A stretch of DNA of 37,948 nt from Trametes villosa (lineage: Eukaryota; Basidiomycota; Agaricomycetes; Polyporales; Polyporaceae). The notes beneath the pieces are model-generated. The model ran no database searches and was not told the origin of the DNA. It saw only the letters and a program-made list of their open reading frames with translations. Shown piece by piece: positions 32,220 through 37,948 of this stretch (position 1 is its first letter; every line of letters starts with the position of its first letter). The translations under genes and the position numbers were made by a program. Location: the NCBI GenBank assembly GCA_002964805.2, contig PUDQ02000021.1, forward strand, positions 1 through 37,948, given 5' to 3'.

Positions 32220-33530
32220 CTACACGCATCCCTTGCACACCGGACAAAAGTACCGCTCTGCCATGAGGGCAAAGCGACGCAGCTCGATGGAAATGTGGGG
32301 GAAGTTCAAGCGTTCCATCCAGGTGGAGACTCCCTCCGGGGGTGGGCTGCGTTGACGGTCGTGGTAGGACCGCGCGAGCCACAGGAAGTGCTCGTGCGAG
32401 AAGGGGAAGATGCGCCCGCAGCGGTCGACGGCGGGGGTACGTTGGATGGGGCAGATGATGAGCTCCCACCAGAGCATCTCGTCCATGGAGGGGCCGGGCG
32501 ACCAGTTGCGCTCCTCGATGAGACGACGGATGAACTCGTCGTCTGGGATATGAGAGAGACACCGGAGGTGGAACCACCTCTTGCAGCGGCCGCAGAAGCG
32601 GACCTTGTCGGCGGTGGGGCGGTAGATGCCCTGGTAGATGCAGCGGCGGCGGCAGAACTTCTCGCCGTACTGAATGAACCGCGTCGCACGTCAGCAAACT
32701 CGGGCGATGATAAATGAGAGACGTGGACGACGTGGACGTACGGTCAGGATGGTGCAGCCAGGGGGGTTTCTGTACTCGTCCACCAAGAGCAGGACGTTGG
32801 CGCGAAGGAAGGGGACCTGGGACCAGTAGGGGCGGAGGGAGATCGTCTTGTCGTTGAAGACGAGGACCTGCTCGATGGCGGTGAAGGCGGTGGTTTCCAT
32901 TTCGCGGGGAGGGGTGACGGCGATGAGCTCGTCCATGCCGTAGCGCGAGAGGAAGTCCCAGGGGAGCCACTCGCAGGGAAAGTACTGGATGGCCTGGAAG
33001 GGGAACATGACCCGGAAGAGCGTGGCGAGGAACTAAGAAAGACGAAGCGGAGGGTGAGCGAGCGCGGGGAGCTGACGGGGGGAGGGATACTCACGACGCC
33101 GGGCGAGGATCCGAAGTCGAGGCGGACGACGAAGTACTGCAGACCGTCCACCAAGACGCTGTGGAAGGTGTTAGCGCGACGAAGGCGACGGGCGGGCGGA
33201 GGTGCACGAACGTACACTTGGCCGAGGCGGACGATCTTGTAGGGAGTGTTGACGAGGTTCGGCGCTATAAGAGAAGGTCACAGAGATGATCAGCAGAAGA
33301 ACGGTCCGAGAAGCGATGCAACACGTACCTGGAGCCGAGACGAGGAGGCGGTTGGGGTGGGGGTCCTCCGCCACCGAGGCCGTTTGCTCGGCCAGACTGT
33401 GTATGCCGAGTACTGGCGGAAAGACGGGGGGAGGCGATGGGAGGGAAGGGAGGGGTATGAAGGTCTCGGACATGGCGGGGATGACCGGGGGGGCGAGCGT
33501 GGACAATGGAATCCAGCGTGAATTGTCCAT
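32220..33530 (-). CDS. BP3: BAH-PHD chromatin-reader-like protein (351 aa)
   Basis: Minus-strand exons are 33530-33329, 33264-33216, 33158-33095, 33032-32742 and 32669-32220; introns are 64, 57, 62 and 72 nt. Exons 2-5 (49, 64, 291 and 450 nt) have exactly the lengths of those in BP4. The first 65 residues are Pro/Ser-rich. A BAH-like domain covers about residues 70-200 (YKIVRLGQVV, FVVRLDFG, VLVFND). PHD ligands are C208, C212, C228, C231, H236, C239, C344 and C347, again with about 100 residues before the final C-x2-C. The insertion carries FSHEHFLWLAR, matching RSHEQFILAAR of BP1. The layout is the same as BP1 and BP2 but the introns differ, so the two pairs separated long ago. Nucleosome or histone-tail binding is inferred from the domains. 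Confidence 0.84.
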
Positions 33531-33562
33531 GTCTGGGGTATAAGCAGGAAGGGGAAAGCGAA

Positions 33563-33651
33563 GAGCGGGATGCAGGGAAAATAAGGCGTTGAGCAGTGTG
33601 GGAAGGGGAGAGCGGGATGGATGAATGGACGTACGTTTAAGGCATAGCTAC
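33563..33651 (-). promoter_or_regulatory. BP3 promoter blocks shared with BP4
   Basis: Two blocks match the BP4 upstream region at nearly the same distance from the start codon: 33563-33588 (minus-strand CGCCTTATTTTCCCTGCATC) and 33629-33651 (AGCTATGCC then GTACGT). They lie 33-58 and 99-121 bases upstream. Position and conservation suggest core promoter and activator sites. Confidence 0.55.
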
Positions 33652-34028
33652 TTCCTAATGGACGGAGTGGTGTGGGCGCTCGGGGAGGGGGTGGTTGAGC
33701 GGGGAATCGGGGAGAAAGGGAGACGAGGAGGCGAGGAGATGGTGATTCCGGTGCATGAGGGACTGTAGTACTGGGAAGGTATGTTGATGACACTGGGCCC
33801 AGCGGCAAGAGCGAGAGAGAACGATGGTGCGTGTGGTAGTTCCATATCACACGTCCATTGCTACCCTGAGGAAAGTGCTGTGCAAATATATAATATCACA
33901 TACTGGTATTGTGCACGAGCCGTAACTGAGAGTCAGCGTCGATACGTGTTATGTACGGAGATCAGTTTGATGCCGAGACAGCACGAGTGCTGGGTGTCTG
34001 GTGTCTATTACACGGCGTGAGGCCGGGG

Positions 34029-34324
34029 CAGCACACTTGTGCTGCCTCGGGGTTGAGCGTCTTTTCCACAGTGAAAGGCCGGGCCAGCACAAGTGTGCTG
34101 ACTCGGGGTTGGGCGTGACATCGAGTGGGATACCCCGAGCCAGCACAAGTGTGCTGACTCGGGGTTGGGCGTGTCATCGAGTGGGATACCCCGAGCCAGC
34201 ACAAGTGTGCTGACTCGGGGTTGAGCGTCTCATGGAGTGAGACACCCCGAGCCAGCACACTTGTGCTGCCTCGGGGTTGAGCGCCTTTTCCGCGGTGAAA
34301 GGCTGGGCCAGCACAAGTGTGCTG
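34029..34324. repeat. Six-unit palindromic array, exact 56-bp period
   Basis: Core CAGCACA-NN-TGTGCTG starts at 34029, 34085, 34141, 34197, 34253 and 34309, each exactly 56 bases after the last. The central dinucleotide is CT in units 1 and 5 and AG in units 2, 3, 4 and 6. Outer bases extend the stems (CCGAG, CTCGG). CT units are followed by TTTTCC-type spacers and AG units by TCATCGAGTGGGAT-type spacers. Spacers carry their own inverted repeats. A degenerate copy precedes the array at about 33979. This is not a CRISPR: the repeat is palindromic, spacers repeat, and the host is a eukaryote. Confidence 0.93.
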
Positions 34325-34538
34325 GCCCGGTGTCTTGTGGTTTGCGTCAGGACATATGTTGTGTTTGCGTTCAGCCGTATGTTTTGTCCGCGTAGTGACA
34401 GCAATTAGTACAGGTATTTACATTTTGGCAGCGGGCGTACGAGGAGCGTTCAGGGGAGGGGCATTCGGGGCACTCAAGACGGCTATATGCGAATGTACAG
34501 TACAAGAGTATGGTATATTTTACGCGCTGCGGTCGGAC

Positions 34539-35845
34539 TTACACGCATCGGCCGCACTCCTTGCAGACGAAGCGCGGCGCGCCGTGGGCGTATTCGATGA
34601 GGGGTCCGGGGACGTGGGGGTAGTGTACGCGACGCATCCACGCGCGCACACCCTCGGCCGGGGGAGCACGTCCGCGCGCGTGGTAGAACCGAGCGAGCCA
34701 CAGGAAGGGCTCGAAGGACCACGGGTAGAGGCGGTAGCGGTCGTCGATGTTGGGAGCGCGCTGGATGGGGCAGGTGATGAGCTTCCACCAGAACATGCCG
34801 CCGGGCGACAGCGTCGGGGACCAGCCCTGCTCCTGGATGAGGCGGCGGGTGACGTCGACGCGCGGGACTGGGGCGAGGCACTGGATGTGGAACCACCTCT
34901 CGCAGTGGTAGCAGTATCGGGCGGTGTCGGCGGCGGGGCGATAGATGCCCTCACGCTTGCAGTTGTCGTGGCAGAACGGCCTGCCGATCTAAGGGGATGA
35001 AACGGGGGACGATCAGCAAAAACAAAGTAAAGACAGCACGCGGGGGGACAGCGACAACGTACATTGACGATGGTGAAGGCGGCGGGGCTGAGCGACTCGT
35101 TCCAGAGGAGGCAGATGTTGGAGCGGAGGAAGGGGATTTGGCCGCGGAAGGGAGGGAGGGAGATGGTGCTGTCGTTGAAGACGACGACGTCGCGGGATTC
35201 GGTGAACGCAGTGGTATACAGCTGGCGGGGCGGGGCGAGGGCGACAAGTTCGCCCAGAGCGAAGCGCGAAAGGAAGTCGTAGGGCAGCTGCTCGGGCGGG
35301 TAGAACAAGATGAGCTGAGGGGTGGGGACGACGTGGTAGACTGTGGCGACGAACTGCGAACGATAGATTTGTTAGCGTAGGGGCCGGCGGGCGGAGAGGA
35401 CGGGTGTGGCGCGACTTACGACCTCCGGGGGCGACCCGACGTTGAGCCGAACGATCACAAACGGAACGGAGTTCGCGATGACGCTGGGGGAGCCGTCAGC
35501 ACAAGATGCGGGGTGCCAGGCCGAGCGTGGCGGAGCGGACGCACACTTGTCCCAGACGGACGATGCGCCTGTGATCGTCGGTAAGATTCGGCGCTATAAC
35601 GGACGCGCAATGATGTTGTCAGGGGCAGGCCGGCAGGGGAAGCGAGATGGGAACATACCGGGGGCCGAGGTGAGCGGGAGACCGGGGCGGGTGTACTGCA
35701 CCGTCGGGACGTACTCCTGCGCGTTGTTGACGGAAAAGAGCGGTGGGTGGCAGGGCGGAGGCGATGCGCGGGGAATGACGCCTATGGAGGTGAGGCGGGA
35801 CACCGGGGCACTGGGAGAGAGGGCGGGGAAGCGCTGATCATGCAT
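34539..35845 (-). CDS. BP4: BAH-PHD chromatin-reader-like protein (346 aa)
   Basis: Minus-strand exons are 35845-35659, 35593-35545, 35483-35420, 35353-35063 and 34988-34539; introns are 65, 61, 66 and 74 nt. It is a tandem paralogue of BP3 with identical lengths for exons 2-5. The BAH-like part has RRIVRLGQVV, FVIVRLNVG and DVVVFND. PHD ligands are C203, C207, C223, C226, H231, C234, C339 and C342, all present. The segment before the last C-x2-C carries WSFEPFLWLARFYH, parallel to BP3. The start at 35845 gives a first exon similar in length to that of BP3, and the upstream blocks are conserved at matching distance. The gene looks intact. A chromatin-reader role is inferred from the domain types; partners and targets are unknown. 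Confidence 0.84.
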
Positions 35846-35876
35846 GGCAGTAGGAGGAGGAGGAAAAAATAAAGTT

Positions 35877-35963
35877 GAGCGGGATGCGGGGAAATAGGGC
35901 GGTCAGGTGTGGGAAGCGAAGCGTGGGCACGGCTGAGTGTACGTACATATACGGCATAGCTGA
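35877..35963 (-). promoter_or_regulatory. BP4 promoter blocks shared with BP3
   Basis: 35877-35902 (minus-strand CGCCCTATTTCCCCGCATCC) and 35939-35963 (AGCTATGCCGTATATGTACG) match the BP3 blocks. They lie 32-57 and 94-118 bases before the start codon. The second contains a TATA-like TATATG. Confidence 0.55.
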
Positions 35964-36280
35964 TCCCTTATGGAGCGAGGTACCCGAGTGTCCTGGAAGG
36001 TGTGGTGATGTGGGGAGACGGATCCAGTGCAGGCATGCTCGAGCGATGCTTGGAACGTGGATATCCGTTCGTACACTGCACAAGATCACCGGAGCGGTAT
36101 AGGAATTCAGTCAAGCATGTAGTAATGTATATTGAACGTACTGAACACGAGCAACCTCGCTCATTGGAGCATACTTGAGGTGTTAGTCTAAGGCTCATCG
36201 AGGCTAGCGAGCGCGAGCGCGACGCACCGGTATTGCAACACAAAAAGCCCCGGTGCGTGGCACATTCTGGAGGCCATATG

Positions 36281-36308
36281 CCGAGGCAGCACACTTGTGC
36301 TGGCTCGG
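36281..36308. repeat. Single palindromic repeat upstream of BP4
   Basis: Core CAGCACA-CT-TGTGCTG at 36287-36302, preceded by ATGCCGAGG as in the 31977 copy and followed by GCTCGGTGTTGAGC as in the 34029 array. It is a solo member of the same repeat family on the far side of BP4. Confidence 0.85.
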
Positions 36309-36742
36309 TGTTGAGCCTGCGCAGAGGAGGGCGTGGATGGTGTTTTGGTTGTGGAGAGAGGGCGGTCGGTAGTGGGATTGCGCGGAGGTGTACAGTGATT
36401 TATTTTGCAGGGATGGAGCGTAAGGTACATGTGTTCGAGACCATCGATTTTTCTGGGGGAGGGGCGGAGCAGTGGCGAATATACGAGGGTTCAGGAGGAC
36501 TGAAGAATGCGCGAAGGGCGCGAAATAAGCGCGGCGTTGAGTAGCACTTCCCAAAACGGCCGCTGTGCGGCACGTGGGAAAAGAACGTGGGACGAGCGCC
36601 CAGGGCGCGGAGCCGCGCATCTTGCCAGCGCGTCTTCCCTTTGCATTCTGTCAGCTTCTCTCGCTCTCAGGCTTCGCTCAGACTTCTCAGGCAACGCCTC
36701 GACCTCACTTCTCAATCACTCGCTTGCAGCGTTCGTCGACCC

Positions 36743-37948
36743 ATGGCACCCCCCGCAGCGGCAGAGAACAAGGGTGACGGACCCCCACGGCCGCGTCCGG
36801 TCGCGAGGAAGCAGGTAAACGCCACCGTATGGACGCGCATCTGATTAAGCACTGACGCGATTAAACATTTAGGCAAAAGACCCGAATGAGGCGGCCGTCG
36901 ATCCCTCGACTTCGAAATCGGAGGGGGCGTCCCAGGCGACAGGTACGGTCCCCGGAACGGCAGGTGAGCGACCTCGGGTCCCGGGCGATCATCCTGCGAC
37001 ATCACACGCTGACTTCTTGCCCCACAGCGCGCGCAGCTCCTCCGGTCAAGACGGGATCCGCGCCCGCGAAGGCGAGCGCACCCGCGAAGGCCAGCGCGCC
37101 CGCGAAGCAGGCGAACAAGGCCGGTCCCAGCACCGCCGACGGGCCCGCCGCAGAGACCGAGGACGTGGAGATGTCCGACGCGGAGAAGCCGAAGCCAAAG
37201 GCGAAGACGGCCGCGAAGGGCAGGCAGACCAAGGGCAAGGGCAAGGCGAAGGCGAAGGTGGAAGAGAGCGCGGAGGACGACGCGGAGAGCGGGGACGAGG
37301 TAAGTCCCGCGTTGTCGGCGCGCGCGCGTTTGCTGACGGAGACTTTGCTCTACAGAAGCCGCGCGGGCGGAAGCGCGCCAAGGGCGAGCCTGCTCCCCCG
37401 AAGGGAGTCAGCGCGCGCGAGATGGCGCCGAAGCTGAAGGCGACGGTGGTCACGGAGGCCCACACGCTGTCCAACGTGGACGCGCAGTCGCGCGCGGCGC
37501 ACGAGGCGTTCATGGGGTTCGCGTACCTCTCGCTGGTGGAGAACCAGTTCGTGAACTTCAGCTTCCGCGACGTCAACAAGCGCGGGAAGGACCCGACGAA
37601 GGTCACCGGCTTGATGAAGTCGTTCAGCGAGTCCGCGGTCAGGCCGTGGATCTCGCCGTTCGGCATGCTGGCGAACCCCAAGTACATCAACCTGGAGACG
37701 CTGCAAGAGCGCGTACTCGACACCTTGGACGGCCCGCGGCTGCAGTTCAATGAGTGCGCGAAGGGGCAGTGGTTCCAACTCCTGAGCGGACAGCATCGGA
37801 CGGCGGCGTTGCGGGCGCGGGCGCGCGGTCTGACCGAGGACCACACGATGACGCTCGAGATGATTGAGAAGCTGACGAACGCGAACCGCGATGAGGAGCA
37901 GAAGGCGTACGCGCTGGGCGAGCTCAAGACGCTCCAGCAGAACATCGA
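36743..37948 (+). CDS. Protein with Ala/Lys-rich N-terminus and ParB/sulfiredoxin-like motif, 3' end missing
   Basis: Exons are 36743-36814, 36873-36963, 37028-37299 and 37356 to beyond the window end; introns are 58, 64 and 56 nt, all in phase. About 343 residues are visible. The first 145 are low-complexity: Pro-rich, then repeats of APAKAS resembling histone H1 tails, an acidic patch (EDVEMSDAE) and KGKGKAKAK. From about residue 146 a folded part starts (KPRGRKR, then SNVDAQSRAAHEAFMGF). It contains SFSESAVRPWISPFGM and then FQLLSGQHRTAALRARARGL. A G-x-H/R-R-x2-A motif after a substrate-position strand is the hallmark of the ParB/sulfiredoxin fold, whose members bind nucleotides or DNA. 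The fold call is moderate; catalytic activity is not claimed. A nuclear protein is likely from the basic tail. The C-terminus might resemble the protein at the left window edge. Confidence 0.78.

Larger units (their letters stand above)
33531..34538. other. BP3-BP4 intergenic region with conserved promoter blocks and palindromic array
   Basis: About 1 kb. It holds the BP3 upstream blocks (33563-33588 and 33629-33651), a degenerate palindrome at 33974-33998 and the six-unit array at 34029-34324. No gene is supported. Confidence 0.6.
35846..36742. other. Divergent intergenic region between BP4 and the ParB-like gene
   Basis: About 0.9 kb with the BP4 promoter blocks at one end and a single palindromic repeat at 36281-36302. 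It must also contain the promoter of the plus-strand gene at 36743; no TATA box is clear there. Confidence 0.5.

Noticed and set aside
31720..32970. 416-residue minus-strand frame
   Set aside because: A shifted-frame shadow of BP3 exons 4 and 5; it ignores the well-supported splice sites and reads His/Pro/Arg-rich sequence.
34029..34324. CRISPR-like array of regularly spaced repeats
   Set aside because: Repeats are full palindromes, spacers are themselves repeated, no cas genes are present, and the sequence is clearly fungal.

Overview
The window looks like nuclear DNA of a filamentous basidiomycete, probably an agaricomycete. Genes are broken by many short GT-AG introns of about 50-74 nt, the sequence is GC-rich, and the proteins are fungal in type (Zn2Cys6-like fingers, BAH-PHD proteins, a ParB-like fold protein). 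An order such as Polyporales is only an impression. All exon-intron models were built by hand from reading frame, splice sites and paralogue comparison. CDS spans include introns; exon coordinates are in the evidence.

Layout. 1-2750: 3' part of a large unrecognised gene. 4752-25728: eight tandem plus-strand members of one gene family (here NM1 to NM8) sharing a short first exon and a helical second exon. Three of them (NM1, NM2, NM8) carry an extra last exon that opens exactly at the first cysteine of a Zn2Cys6-like finger. A minus-strand tandem pair of BAH-PHD genes (BP1, BP2) sits between NM1 and NM2. NM4-NM5 and NM6-NM7 are two copies of a two-gene block.

27.4-31.4 kb: an AT-richer, gene-poor island. 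It holds three copies of a Helitron-like head (TC terminus plus palindrome CACTGACGTCAGTG), each followed by its own short satellite with a period near 175 bp, and an orphan coding-like fragment.

32220-35845: a second minus-strand BAH-PHD pair (BP3, BP4) with conserved exon sizes and promoter blocks. It is bracketed by palindromic repeats with core CAGCACA-NN-TGTGCTG. Six of these stand at an exact 56-bp period at 34029-34324, two more at the same period at 31983-32054, and one at 36287. 36743-37948: 5' part of a gene with an Ala/Lys-rich tail and a ParB/sulfiredoxin-like motif GQHRTAAL.

How the parts may work together is inference. Chromatin readers (BAH-PHD), putative DNA binders (Zn2Cys6) and a ParB-like protein lie side by side in expanded, duplicated form next to palindromic arrays. 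This suggests a lineage-specific chromatin or genome-defence locus, but no sequence here proves a function.
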